Assembly: GCA_051453625.1 (NCBI GenBank)
Contig: JBOZIK010000001.1
Coordinates: 296,329,078 to 296,393,077 of the forward strand
Reading direction: 5' to 3'
Origin: Welwitschia mirabilis
Taxonomy: Eukaryota; Gnetophyta; Gnetopsida; Welwitschiales
Length of the DNA: 64,000 nucleotides
The translations under genes and the position numbers were made by a program. The notes below the pieces were generated by a model that worked only from the letters and a program-made list of their open reading frames with translations, made no database searches and was not told the DNA's origin. Positions 24,523 through 35,524 of this stretch are shown one piece after another (the stretch's first letter is position 1; each line of letters begins with the position of its first letter).

Positions 24523-25607
24523 TTAATAATATTATGAATTATGTGCTCAAATTATTATTTCATTCAAATGAATTTTCTTTTTAGTACTTGTAAATCTTTA
24601 ATAAAATACACACAAGAATGCACTGGTATATTAGAGTTAATTCATTTGTCATACTTTATAAAGGAATTGTAGAAGAGTAAATTAGAAGATTGCTTCAAAT
24701 AACAATGGAACAAAAATTTATAATGCAAGATAAAATATAAAGATGCAAAATGAATTCAAAATTTAAAAAATGCAATGTAACCTACATACATATTCTAACT
24801 CGTTAACTAACTTGTTATCATCCATGTGGACCATCATAACATATATTAACTTACACATACTTATAACTTAACTATAATAACATAAGCTATAAGGAAGATA
24901 AAAAAAATATATAAAATAATATATCAACTAATATTTTATTAATTTAAATGCTCCACATCTAGTTATAATGTAATGACTCTACAATGAAGGAAACATAGCC
25001 TAAAACCAAGAAAAGACCTTCTTTATAATAGTTACAAAGTAACAGCTTCTTAATGAAGGATACATAGTCTAATACTAAGAAAATTCCTTATCAACAACTT
25101 ATAATATGGATCCTTACTTATTCACTCTTCTAATATCACAAGAATAATTGATGCAATTGAGATAAATATATTGGGAACCTAAGAAGGGTATTTATAGTAT
25201 TTAGGATGATTATTAAGATAACCAAAGAGTCTGTTAGGTATTATATCAATGATTACATAAATGATGAATTTTGTTTTGTATTCTTCATGTTTCCTACATA
25301 TCTTATTACCTTCTATAAGACTAGGTGGATGATTATTGATCTTTTATTGTCTCATTGCTTCTTTTCTTTCACATATTTCTTGATATCTATTGAAATGTCT
25401 TATGATGTAACATCTTCTTTTTATAATATTTTTGACATGTCTTTTTTAAATACATCATAATTAGTCCTCTTTAATATAAATTATTATTAATTCTTTGTCT
25501 TTGGTTCTCATCATATAAAGTGATTCATATAAGTATTAAACCTATAAAAAGAACTTGAAAACATACTATAAACATGACATTAAATATGGCTAATCCAGTT
25601 CATAACG
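24523..25607 (-). repeat. Left LTR-A of E3
   Basis: It begins taataatattatgaattatg and ends with ggctaatccagttcataacg. It contains two tandem units of about 66 bp (near 24963 and 25029) and forms a nearly spacer-free inverted repeat with the LTR arm that ends at 24518. Confidence 0.8.
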
Positions 25608-25620
25608 TAGTCCCCTATTA
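25608..25620 (-). promoter_or_regulatory. Polypurine tract of E3
   Basis: Minus strand TAATAGGGGACTA directly beside the left LTR. This placement makes 24523-25607 the 3' LTR of a minus-strand element. Confidence 0.65.
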
Positions 25621-27009
25621 AGCATTTTTGTTAGTTCCTAATGAAGAAAAATGAAAAGGAATAGAAGTAAGTTAAATTAATAATAGGATAAAACATAATA
25701 CTTAAGCATAAAATATCTTATATTGTTGGATATAGTAACAACATCATAAGGAATATATATATTAAATTTAGAGTTTTTTAATCTATGTAAAGCATATTTT
25801 CATTAAATAAATTCCTTTCAATTAAAGCCAATATTTTGAGAATTTTAAAGATTCCAACTCCATCAAGTAGATAAATTCATATTAAAGTTTTAAGAAAATT
25901 TACTTTTGATAATTAAAAAGAATGAGCTAAAGTAACAAGGGAAGTAAAATAAGAAAGAAAATCAAAAATAAAAAACAACCAAAAAATTTTAAAAAAAATA
26001 AAATAAAACTAAGTATCAAGGATTCATTATACATTAGAACTCGAGAATTTCTAACAAAAAGACTAGAAAATGTTTAAGTTCTAATATTGTTTTATGAAAA
26101 TGTAGGTAGATCACTTTAAGACAACTAATTTGTAACTAAGAAAATCAAAATAGAAAATTGACAACATTGAACAAAAAGAATATTAACCAGTTTTTCATAA
26201 ATTTTAACCTAGCATGATTACTTGGAGAAAATAATAGNNNNNNNNNNACTATTTGATGTAAAGATGCATGATTTACTGTAAAAATATCATAGGTTATCAT
26301 TCGATAAGGTAGTGAAAGGATCAATATTGAAAGAATTTTTAAAAGATATCAATTTACATTTGGACTTATAATTGAATCCATCTTCATCTTTTAGTGGTTT
26401 TGGTACCTTCCTATAACATCATTCAATGATCAATATACTAAAATATCCTAAAGGAATTTTTACCTTAGGATAATGAAAATGAAGTGAATTATTAAAAAAT
26501 ACCATTCATTATGATTAGGGGAGTGCAGCCACTACTAAGAAAGTAAGGATCCATAAGAAAATCTAGATCATAACCAACTAACCCTCTGATGGAGTTTCCA
26601 TTGGTACCATATCATATTGACAAAGTTTATTCTCAATAAACTTTTCCTTGATGTACTTGCGATATGATATTATTGTATATTTTTAAGGAGGGTTAACTTT
26701 TTATTTTATTTTCTCTTTAATGATTTTCTTTTTTTATGCACTTGAGATCCCATTTGAATAACATTGTTGATTATTAAAGAAAAATAACAAACATATGATT
26801 ATTAATAAGCATCTAATTAATATAATTTATTTAAAATAAACTAATCAAAGGAATTGATCTAGATATACAAATAACTAAAGATTTGTTGAATCGAATATTT
26901 TTCACTATAATGCCCAAAGTAAGAGATTACTTAATCATAATAAGACATATGAAATTTGAATATGAATCAAGTTAGATATCATCAATTAGCATCATAACTT
27001 AAACTAAGA
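25621..27009 (-). other. E3 3' untranslated region, no gene recognised
   Basis: Collinear with 40811-42226 of E5 (for example 'aataaattcctttcaattaaag' near 25800 and 41020). It includes the family-wide block at about 26580-26680 and a 10-N gap at 26238-26247. Confidence 0.7.
26238..26247. other. Assembly gap (10 N)
   Basis: Short gap inside the E3 3' untranslated region. Confidence 1.
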
Positions 27010-27262
27010 AGATTTAGAAAGTGGAAAAGGGAATATCCTCTCTTTTTCTTCAAGAGGATATTCCAAGTTAATTGTTGTTATCATTTTTGAGGCATAAGTA
27101 CGATCACTAGGTGATGTATAAATTTTAAGCCTTTGTCCATTCAATTTGTGAATATTTTTGGATTCCAAATCAAAAATCTTACAATAGCCATTAGAATGAA
27201 ATTTTTCGAGAAAGTAAATATCTAACTATTTAGAATTCAACTTGTTATGCAAAAGATGCACT
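27010..27262 (-). pseudogene. Integrase C-terminal tail remnant (E3)
   Basis: The minus strand reads LHNKLNSK, LDIYFLEKFHSNGYCKIFDL, then IHKLNGQRLKIYTSPSDRTY and INLEYPLEEKE. It aligns residue by residue with the open 82-codon frame at 42475-42227 in E5. One stop replaces the Trp. No integrase core is linked to it. Confidence 0.8.
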
Positions 27263-28059
27263 TAAGTATTATATAGTAGAATCAACTGAATAAGTTTAAG
27301 TGATACATAAAAACTAAAATTCAATGATAAAAACACATCAACATAAAATAAAAAGAAAATACTAAAGCAAGATTAAATCATTAAAAAAAGAAGAATTATT
27401 TAAATCCTAAATCCTATTTAATACTTTATTTTAAGAAAGAAATATTAATTTTATTTTTCTAAGTTTGTGGTCCTAAGTATTAAACTTTTTTTGAAAAATA
27501 TGGACCAAACCAAATAGTAATTGATTGATAAAATGCAGAAGGTATGCAATCATGTTTTAGTATAATTAATAGGAGATAAAGAAAATAAATGGATAAAACC
27601 TTGATAACACAAATTTTAGAATCTAAATAAGAGGTGAATAAATGATAAATTTTGTTAAAAAATAATCTCTTATTAAGTTGATGTAAATCATTATTACATA
27701 ATTCATTTAAGGCACTACTCAAATAATGGACTAAAGAAACTTTTAAAGAATTCTTAAAATGTTTAATAAGATTAAGAAGCTTCCTAACATTCAACTTAAG
27801 ATAAGTATTTTCATCAAGTAGGTAAGTATTTCATGAGTTTAAAATTTTAAAATATTGAAAATCATACTTTTAAAAAGATTTTTCATTAAAATATAAAGTA
27901 ATGTAGGTTTAGTAACATGAAAAAATATTATAATTATCAAGATCATGAGATAATGTGGGAGTAGGAGTAGAAGGAAGGATGTTATTTTGGGTTTTACATG
28001 AAAATCCAAGTGGAAGAAAAGGAAAGACATGAGTAAATTCTTCAAGTTGGATTCTTTCA
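27263..28059 (-). other. Conserved spacer between integrase tail and gag (E3)
   Basis: Similar in layout to E2 at about 18880-19320 and E1 at about 910-1190 ('aatggaccaaaccaaatag...attgataaaa'). The open stretches 27794-27480 and 28060-27839 on the minus strand show no known motif. They may be chance frames in a conserved non-coding spacer, although 104 and 73 open codons in such AT-rich DNA are worth noting. Confidence 0.5.
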
Positions 28060-29070
28060 TTACAAGGAATAAGTCTATCCTTCATTAAGTTTGACTAAAT
28101 CTCTAGAGATTCTTTACTATTATTATTATCCTTATTATTATCTTCATCATTTTTTTCTTGAATTCTTTCTTCACTTTATTTAACATTATCTTTAACTATA
28201 TCTTCCTTCTCTTATTGAGTACTATTATTATTCTCTAAGTTTTTGAATTAATCAAAGAGATCATATAGAAAAATGTGTTCATATTCTTCTTTATATCTTT
28301 ATCGTCTTCATTATTGGAATCATCCTATTATTTCGTGTCATCATTTTTTAAGTTATGAGACTCATCAAAAATGTCATAAAGAGAAATCCAATTATTATCT
28401 TCATATTCTTCATGAATTGATTCCTCTATTTCCTTCTAGATTTTTTAACAATAAGTGAATAGAAATATAATCTAGTATATCATCATCTAATAAGTAGTCA
28501 TTCCCATTCTTATTGTTTGATTAGTGGGTTACAATCTGATTGTCATCATATTAAATACCTTCTATTGAACATAAAGCATCTAAATGTTCATCCTCAAAAG
28601 GATGTGGCATTACAAAAGAACATTGAGATAGTTGATTTTGAAATATCATTTGTTGAAGTTTTTCTATAAGGTTTGCAATTATTTTATTTCATTCTTGAAG
28701 TGGATCTCTAAGTAAATTCATTCTTAAAAGAGTTGTGGAACTGAAATTTATTAAGCTAAAAATTATTAGATTGAAAATTAATGGATTGAAAATTATTACT
28801 CCTATATTTATTATCGAAAGAGGATCTAAAAGTTGATTGTGATTCCATATTTCATTGCTAAAATTTTTGATTACTTATAAAGGTATCTTCATAAAACCTC
28901 TTCTCATATATTGGTAAAATAGGATAATCTTTGGTGTAATGTGAGTTATCTTTATAAAATTTAGAAGGAGAATAAGATGTTGAGGGTTGAGGTTGTTGAT
29001 TTAATGACCTTTCATCAACTAAGGTCTTAAGGTTATTCATAGTTGGTTTAGGCAATTTTGACTTGTTTCT
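28060..29070 (-). pseudogene. Gag C-terminal region and zinc knuckle (E3)
   Basis: In minus-strand order, the 65-codon open frame 29055-28858 reads MNNLKTLVDERSLNQQPQPS, FYKDNSHYTKDYPILP and YEKRFYEDTFISNQKF. It aligns with the E1 knuckle (CDLCEDNYHITKNYPLL), but its Cys positions are now Phe/Tyr. Next come Asn/Phe/Gln-rich segments, a helical part, QCSFVMPHPFEDEHLDALCS, and a long acidic Asp/Glu/Asn-rich low-complexity tract (about 28100-28260). Cys-to-Tyr at the knuckle fits G-to-A decay and would abolish zinc and RNA binding. No protease follows the acidic tract. Confidence 0.7.
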
Positions 29071-29394
29071 TTGTGGTTGAAATATTAAAAATCTTCATTA
29101 GTATGTATACATAAAGGATAAAAATAAGGAGAAAAAAATATAGATTAAAAGGAGGAGGTGTCCCAGTTTCTAGTTTTAACATCATTTTTTTTACTAATCA
29201 CCCTCTTTCCATAAATATTTCTCATAATGGTCTTTATCATTATCCTTAATTTTTCTTTTTTTTAATAATATTTGTTAAAGGATCCTTTTATCATTATTGA
29301 TAAAAATAGATGAGAAGGATGAAAGAATAGGCCTAAGGTAAATGTCTTTTTACACATAGAACTAACATTAATGTTAAAAAAAAATCTTACAATA
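29071..29394 (-). other. E3 gag upstream part, not recognised
   Basis: The capsid-type domain seen in E2 (FYNGLN) cannot be found here, so it is deleted or too decayed. Confidence 0.4.
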
Positions 29395-30290
29395 ATATAA
29401 AAAAGAAAGTAAAACTAAAAAATTAATTAAAATCTAGATACATAAAAACTTACAAAAGGTGGAAAATTACAATATGTAAAAACTTACAAAAATTAAAATG
29501 TAAAAGAAAAATAAAACTAATAATAATAAGACAAAAACTTATAGAAGGTAAAAAGAAAAAAGCATAGAAATCTAAAACATTATAAAAATTAAAACATTAT
29601 ACAAATTAAAAAGTAAAAGCAAAAAATAAAACTAACTATAATGTAAAGACAAAAAACTTAGAGAAGGTTAAAAAAATATAGAATTTAAAAAATTATAGAA
29701 ATTTAAAATTTACAAACATTAAAAAGTGAAAGCAAAAATAAAACTAACAATAACATAAAGAAGAAAACTCATAGAAAGTAAAAGATTACAAAAATCTAAA
29801 AAATTAAAAGAAATAAAAATTTACAAAAATTAAAAAGTAAAATAAAAATAAAATTATAAATAATATAAAGATAAAACATTATATAAAGTAAAAAAATTAC
29901 ATAAATCTAAAAAATTATAAACATTAAAAACTTACAGAAATTAAAAAGTAAAACCAAAAAGGAAATTAAAAATAACATAAAGACAAAAATTACAAAAATT
30001 TTAAAAAATAAAAATTTAGAAAATTATAGAAATTAAAAAATTATAAAAATTCAAAAGTAAAAGCAGAAATAAAACTAACAAGAACTTAAAGATGAAAAGT
30101 TACAGAAAGTAAAAGATTATAAAAATCTAAAAAATTATATAAGTTAAAAACTTATAAAAATTAAAAAGAAAAAGCAAATAAAAACTAATATTAATGTAAA
30201 GATGAAAAATTATAAAAATTAAAAAAATTATAAAAATAGAAAAATTACAAAATAAAAAAAGTAATCTAAATTAATAAAGTATAAATACAA
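29395..30290. repeat. AT-rich minisatellite, about 111-bp unit, about eight copies
   Basis: A phase marker of the form taacataaag recurs near 29639, 29751, 29861, 29973, 30082 and 30192: spacings 112, 110, 112, 109 and 110. Further, more diverged units lie upstream. Each unit contains '(a)aaattaaaaagtaaaagcaaaaataaaactaa', then 'aaagacaaaaac', then 'agtaaaagattacaaaaatctaaaa'. It lies between gag and primer site, where E1 and E2 have at most a single A-rich unit, so it expanded in this lineage. Confidence 0.85.
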
Positions 30291-30400
30291 GCTAGCTTAA
30301 AAAAAGAAAAATTGTATGTACACACTACATAGGTAAATAACTTCAAGTCAAATTAGTTATCTATGCAATGAGATTGAACCTTCTAGCTTTCTTGAACTCT

Positions 30401-30417
30401 TCCTGACAATGGTGTCA
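30401..30417 (-). promoter_or_regulatory. Primer binding site of E3 (tRNA-Asp type)
   Basis: Minus strand TGACACCATTGTCAGGA matches the Athila-type tRNA-Asp site except for G-to-A changes, three of them at CpG positions. It ends 3 bp before the LTR. This is the best-preserved primer site in the window. Confidence 0.75.
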
Positions 30418-30420
30418 ACT

Positions 30421-31256
30421 TGTTAGGGTGTAAAAAGTGTACTCAAACTATTATTTTCTTCAAATGAATATTTTCTCTTTGGTACCTATAAAACTTTAGT
30501 AAAATGCACATAAGAACTTACTAGTATATCAAAGTTAACTCATTGGTCATACTCTAAGAGGAATTGTAATAGAAGAAATTAGTCGATACTTATTACAAAC
30601 TTACAAATATCTATTACTTAACTTTAATGAATTATGTTTTAAGAAAAATAAAAATAATATATAAAAGAACAAATCAACTAATATTTTATTAATTAAAATG
30701 CTCTGCATCTAGTTATAATGTAATAACTTGGTAAGGAAAAAAACATAGTCCAACATTAAGAAAAGCCCTTCTTTGTAGCTCATAGGATGGATCCCTTACT
30801 TAATCACCCTCCAAACATAATAATAATATTCAATGCTTATAAATATTCTAATTCTGATCACTGAATAGTCATGATAGAATAAATGCTATCATATTAATGA
30901 TTGCATAAATGATGAATTCTATTTTATATTCTTCATGTCTTTTACATGCCTTCTTGTCTTCTAGATGACCAGGTGGATGACTATTGATCTTTTACCTTCT
31001 CATGACTTCTTTTATTTCACATGTTTTATTAATGTTTTTTAAAATGTCTTCTTGATGTAACACCTTTTCATAATGTCTTCTTGGCATGTATTTCTCAAAT
31101 GCTTTATAATTACTTCACTTTAATCTAAATTATTATTAATTCTTTGTCTTTGATCTTTGTCATTAAAATTAATTCATATAAGCATTAAAACTATAAAAAT
31201 AATGTAAAAACTCACTTCAAACATGATGTTAAATATGAACAATTTAGCTTATAATA
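30421..31256 (-). repeat. Right (5') LTR-A of E3
   Basis: It begins tgttagggtgtaaaaag and ends caatttagcttataata. It is 836 bp and has only one of the 66-bp units that are doubled in the other LTR-A copies. A degraded palindrome lies at about 30954-30983. Its right edge abuts RNase H of G0. Confidence 0.8.
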
Positions 31257-31520
31257 GAGTAGAAATCAAATCCATAATGATCTACTATGTTAGTAAAACC
31301 CTAAATGATAATTAATTTAACTATACTATCATTGGTAAGAAGCTTTTATCCATTATCTTTACTCTAGAAATGTTTATGCAATATCCTCTTAGATATAAGG
31401 TTATTATTTATATAGATCATTTAGCTCTTAGAAACCTTTTCTCAAATAAAGATCTAAAGCCTTTACTTATTAAATAAGTACTCTTAATACAATAATTTAA
31501 ACTTAAAATCAAAGAGTAGA
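31257..31520 (+). pseudogene. RNase H of G0 (second half)
   Basis: RNase H removes the RNA strand of the RNA-DNA hybrid. The plus strand reads MIYYVSKTLNDN, then KLLSIIFTLEMFMQYPLRYK, VIIYIDHLALRNLFSNKDLK and PLLIK. This is the Ty3-type RNase H from its second strand to the D-H-x-A-L motif (about 31411-31440). The N-terminal strand with MCD...YAVGVDLG lies at the end of the first half, so 14487-31256 interrupts the domain. Two in-frame stops are present. Confidence 0.9.
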
Positions 31521-32905
31521 AAGGTTTTAAAAATGAAGTTGCTAATCAATTATTTTAAATTTCTCATAATTAATAAGAAGACCTTACTTCTATTAATGAT
31601 TTATTTCTCAATGAGTGTCTTCTCTCTATCCCTAAAAAATCATGATATGATGATATTTTCTCTATCCCTAAAAAACCATGATTTTTTTAATTATGTCTTA
31701 TCATTGGATTCATAATGATAAAATAAGTTCTTTAGTGAAGATAAATACTTCTTTTGGAATGATTCTTTTGCTTTTAGGTATTATGAAGAATAAATCAGTT
31801 GAAGATGCATTCCTCAAGAAGAGATGCCAAACATTCTTCAGTTATGTAATTCAGAAGCATGTGGTAGTCACTTCTCCTCTTACAAAACTATAATCCATAT
31901 CTTGAAATCTATACTTTATTATCCTACTATCTTTAATAAGTAATATCTCTCTATAAATCATGTGATAATTTTCAAAATTTCAAAGTCTTGGTAGAAGGGG
32001 CATAATGCCATTAAACCCTCTTTTGATTGTAGAACATTTTTTGATGGATGAGGCATAGATTTTCAAGGATCTTATACATCTTATAACATAAATACATTTT
32101 AGTGTATGTTTACTATATTATCAAAGGGAGGAAAGCCTATGATTATAATCACAAAAATGTTGAAACTGTGATAGGCTTTTTTCAAACTAACATTTTGACT
32201 ATATTTTATTGCCTAAGATGTTTCATCAGTATGGAGGCACTTATTTTTCCAATAAAATCTTTAAAAAAATCCTAAAGTATGGTATTATCTATAGGATTAC
32301 AATACAATATCACCCCAAAAATAGTGGGCAAGTTGAAGTTACCAATAGAGAGATTAAGAAAATATTATAGAAAGTGGTGTGCTCAACTAGAAAAGATTGG
32401 TCTCACAGATTACATGATGTTTTATGGATATAGAAAAGAATACAAAACCCCTCTATGCATGTTATCCTACAAGTTAGTCTATATAAATATGTGTCACCTT
32501 TTTGTGGAACTTAAAAGCATATTAGGACATGATGCACCTGAACTTTAACCCTGATATGTTAGGTCAAAATAGACTTATTCAACTCAATGAACTATAGAAG
32601 ATTAGAAATAATGCTTATAACATCATGAAGCTCAAAAAAGAATTGATGGAAAATCTTCATGATTAACATCTTGAATCAAAGACATTTCAAGAAGAGTACT
32701 TGGTTTTGTTATATAAATTTTCATTACATTTGTTTTCAAGGAAGCTAATTTCTAAGTGGTTTGATTCTTATAAAATACAACAAGTATTGCCTTATGTTAT
32801 TATTCTTATAGAAAATCCTAAAAGTCACTCTCAATTTAAAGTAAATGATTATTACCTCAAAATTTATCTTCCAACCATTTCATCAACTCATGCGTTCATG
32901 ACATT
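31521..32905 (+). pseudogene. Integrase of G0 (Athila-like)
   Basis: In order, across frameshifts: zinc-binding region (MPNILQLCNSEACGSHFSS at about 31825-31880, later Cys pair lost), first catalytic Asp near GIDFQGSYTS, second block GTYFSNKIFKKILK where the catalytic Asp codon has become Tyr, third block HPKNSGQVEVTNREIKKIL with the Glu kept (about 32310-32370), YRKEYKTPLCMLSYKLVYIN, and the C-terminal tail FSRKLISKWFDSYKIQQVLP, SQFKVN, LKIYL. This is an Athila/Tat integrase almost to its end. Its tail resembles the orphan tails in E1, E2, E3 and E5, which points to a common origin. Confidence 0.9.
31612..31682 (+). repeat. Tandem duplication of about 33-36 bp inside G0
   Basis: ttctctatccctaaaaaatc is repeated twice in succession (about 31618 and 31653), so the plus frame shows FSLSLKNHD twice. 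It is a small slip-type duplication that arose in the dead element. Confidence 0.85.
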
Positions 32906-35524
32906 TACTAATCTAAGCTAATAATTTTATGTGTGATTCATTAATAAAGTGATCTTTTTCATTTCAATATCTAATAGAAATTAGAAAATATTTTTCTAAT
33001 TAAGAATAGATCTTCATATCTTAAATTTTTATTAAACATTTACATATTCTAGTTCTTGAAATTGGAAATGAAGAAAAAAGGTAAATTTTCTTATCTTATA
33101 ATGCTTCTTTGCTTTAATGCATTTATGGAGATAAAATTACTTTCTCTATTAGGCTAATGAATCAATGATTACTGTCATGTGATATGAAATAAAAAATAAA
33201 AAAAATGCACAAAATATTAAGAACAATCTTGAAGTTCTTTAGCACATTACTTTTGTAAACATTTCTATTGGATTTAGTTAAATGCATCAAGGCTATGGAC
33301 ATCTACTAGTAATGTAGCTATAATGATTCATCCGTAATGCATTCATCTACATTAGGGCTATAGATGCTTGCTAGCAATGTAGCATTAAATCCTTTTTATA
33401 AGATATGTTAAATTTATTAAATGTAAGTACTACAATACTACATGCTCAATATGATCAAATGCTTATACTTGGATGCCCATGAAAGAAGAAGTAAAAGGAA
33501 TGAAATTAAGGTGAAAGGTTCCTAGTGGTATGTTATTTTTAACCAATTATAACTTATTATTTATTATATATTCTTGTCTTATAAGCTATTACCTTTGCTA
33601 TAATTTACATTATTCTAATTAGACATCCATCAATAGAGGAGTAAAAAAGACCTAAAAAATAATTTTAATTTAATATGCCATGTTCCTAAATTTTTGTTTA
33701 TTATATTTACTCATAAAACATTTGAAATGATCATCATTTTCCATTATCTCATTGATTTATCATAACCTCCTCTAGTTCATTTTTCATCCACCTCCATTGC
33801 TCTTTCTAAAAGCATGTACAATTACATTTGTTTCTTTATTATGAAAACCCATAACTACAATCATTACAAATATAATACGATCTATCGTTCATGATCAAGG
33901 ATCTCTTCACTAAACTTTTGTACACTTCTGTGCTAGTTATACACATATGTTTTTAATAGACTTTATACTACAATATATTACAACATTAAGAGATTATTAC
34001 TATCTATCATCTTAATTAATATTACTATTCATCCAAACTAATGTTGTCGATCAATTGTGTATACATCATCTTATCTTTCGTATATGATATCATCATGGTA
34101 ATTGTCAAGACTTGAAGTTTTTAGCAAGTCCAAACTTGATTTTGATGAGTACCTATTATATGAGAGCATTTTTACCTTTTTGTTTACTCACTTTGCTTCA
34201 ATTACATTTTCTAGTTGTAGTAGTCACGTTATAATTACATCTTGCTTTATTGTAATGTCTTTTAAGTTTAATACAAAATCTATATAAAGTTCTATTTTTG
34301 TAAATCTAGCTTTTAATATAAACTATCTCATGCCTTTAAAGATTTTAATTTATCTATTAGTCTCTAAAACATAAATATTGATACCTAGCTATTAATATAG
34401 CTAGTGTCATTAACATCCTTAACCAGAATTATCATCATATTCTATGCACATAGATTCTTATTTTTTATAGACACCCTTAATTACATATATTGTTTTTAGA
34501 GAACTTGAGTCTCTATTAAAAAGTTACAATAATAAACCAATTTATATTTATATTTAATATTTTAATTTTAAAATTATCACATCCATCCTTTGTTACAACT
34601 AAAGTTTTTATCTTTGATTTTTCATTTGCATTGTTTTGTACTTTATATTTTCTAGTTTATTTATTCATTACACATTTCTTTTCTAGTTATTTTTTTTCCA
34701 ACTCAAATTAGAATAGATTAGCACATACATCATTCTTTACTCATTACTTAGAAACTTTAAGGATAATATTCAACTTGGTTTAGAGGTAGTGCATTTGCAC
34801 TTAAAGTAATTACTTTTCATGCTCTATTTTTCAATTAAAGTATGATTTCAAAGTACATTAGCCAAATTCTTCTCAAAGGACTCTTCATCTTCTCATATTT
34901 CATTGACTTAATTTGCAATGTTTCACATGTTACTAATTTTTCAACATACTTTTTTTTTTACTAAGAGACTAGCAAAATATTAGTTATGGTATACGATAAT
35001 GCTCAAAAATTAACATTTATATCAAGGAACTAATGCATTATTAGGTATTTTAATTAATCATCGCATTTTTATGCTTTTCTTTCACTTAAGGCCATGAAAT
35101 TCTTGCTTGACTACACATATGTCTAAACACTATTATTTTATATGTTAAATAAGATATCAGAAGTATTATGACAAGAGATTGAGCTTTGTGGAGAATTTTT
35201 GACAATGGCATCAATCTTAGAAATGACAATAGTGGTTTCTTAAAGAAAAATAGTATCATATTTATGTTCTTGAATTTTTTTGATGTGTGTAATTCATTCT
35301 CATAAAAGAGAAGATACTTGAGCAATATGTCCTAAAAAGAATCTATCAATTTATCCCATGATTATATAATAATTTTATGTATTTTTCGACATTCTTTAGG
35401 ATGATCTCATTAGATCTTTAAAACCTTAATTAAAAATGATAATCCAAGCCTATAAAGGTCCTTTATTACTTCATTTAAGGGGAGTAATTTTCATTTTAAT
35501 ATTTTAAGAGATTGGATAATTATT
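32906..35524. other. No gene recognised; one short 65-bp repeat
   Basis: AT-rich. It may hold G0's 3' untranslated region and LTR, but I could not find LTR ends. At 33292-33318 and 33357-33383 a motif 'gctat.ga...ctag.aatgtagc' is repeated at 65-bp spacing. The open stretches (for example 34102-34287 plus, 35325-35086 minus) show no known motif. Confidence 0.5.

Larger units (their letters stand above)
24523..31256 (-). mobile_element. E3: gag-only Athila-like element
   Basis: In plus coordinates: left LTR-A (24523-25607), polypurine tract, 3' untranslated region, integrase tail (27010-27262), acidic gag C-terminus and zinc knuckle (about 28060-29070), leader with a minisatellite (29395-30290), primer site (30401-30417) and right LTR-A (30421-31256). 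Unlike E1 and E2, no protease can be read, so the element is close to the gag-only (TR-GAG) type. The right edge abuts RNase H of G0 at a codon compatible with the left break at 14486. The two LTRs differ in length (1085 vs 836 bp). Confidence 0.75.

Noticed and set aside
29395-30290. CRISPR-like or satellite DNA array
   Set aside because: Units of about 111 bp are contiguous without spacers and lie within a plant retrotransposon leader, so this is a local minisatellite.
32279-32548. 89-codon plus-strand open frame taken as a possible gene
   Set aside because: It is the integrase of G0 read partly in a shifted frame (YRKEYKTPLCMLSYKLVY); not an independent gene.
35190-35225. Possible tRNA-Asp primer site (minus strand TGATGCCATTGTC)
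   Set aside because: It resembles the E3 site, but no LTR edge follows within the usual distance and no element interior is recognisable beside it.
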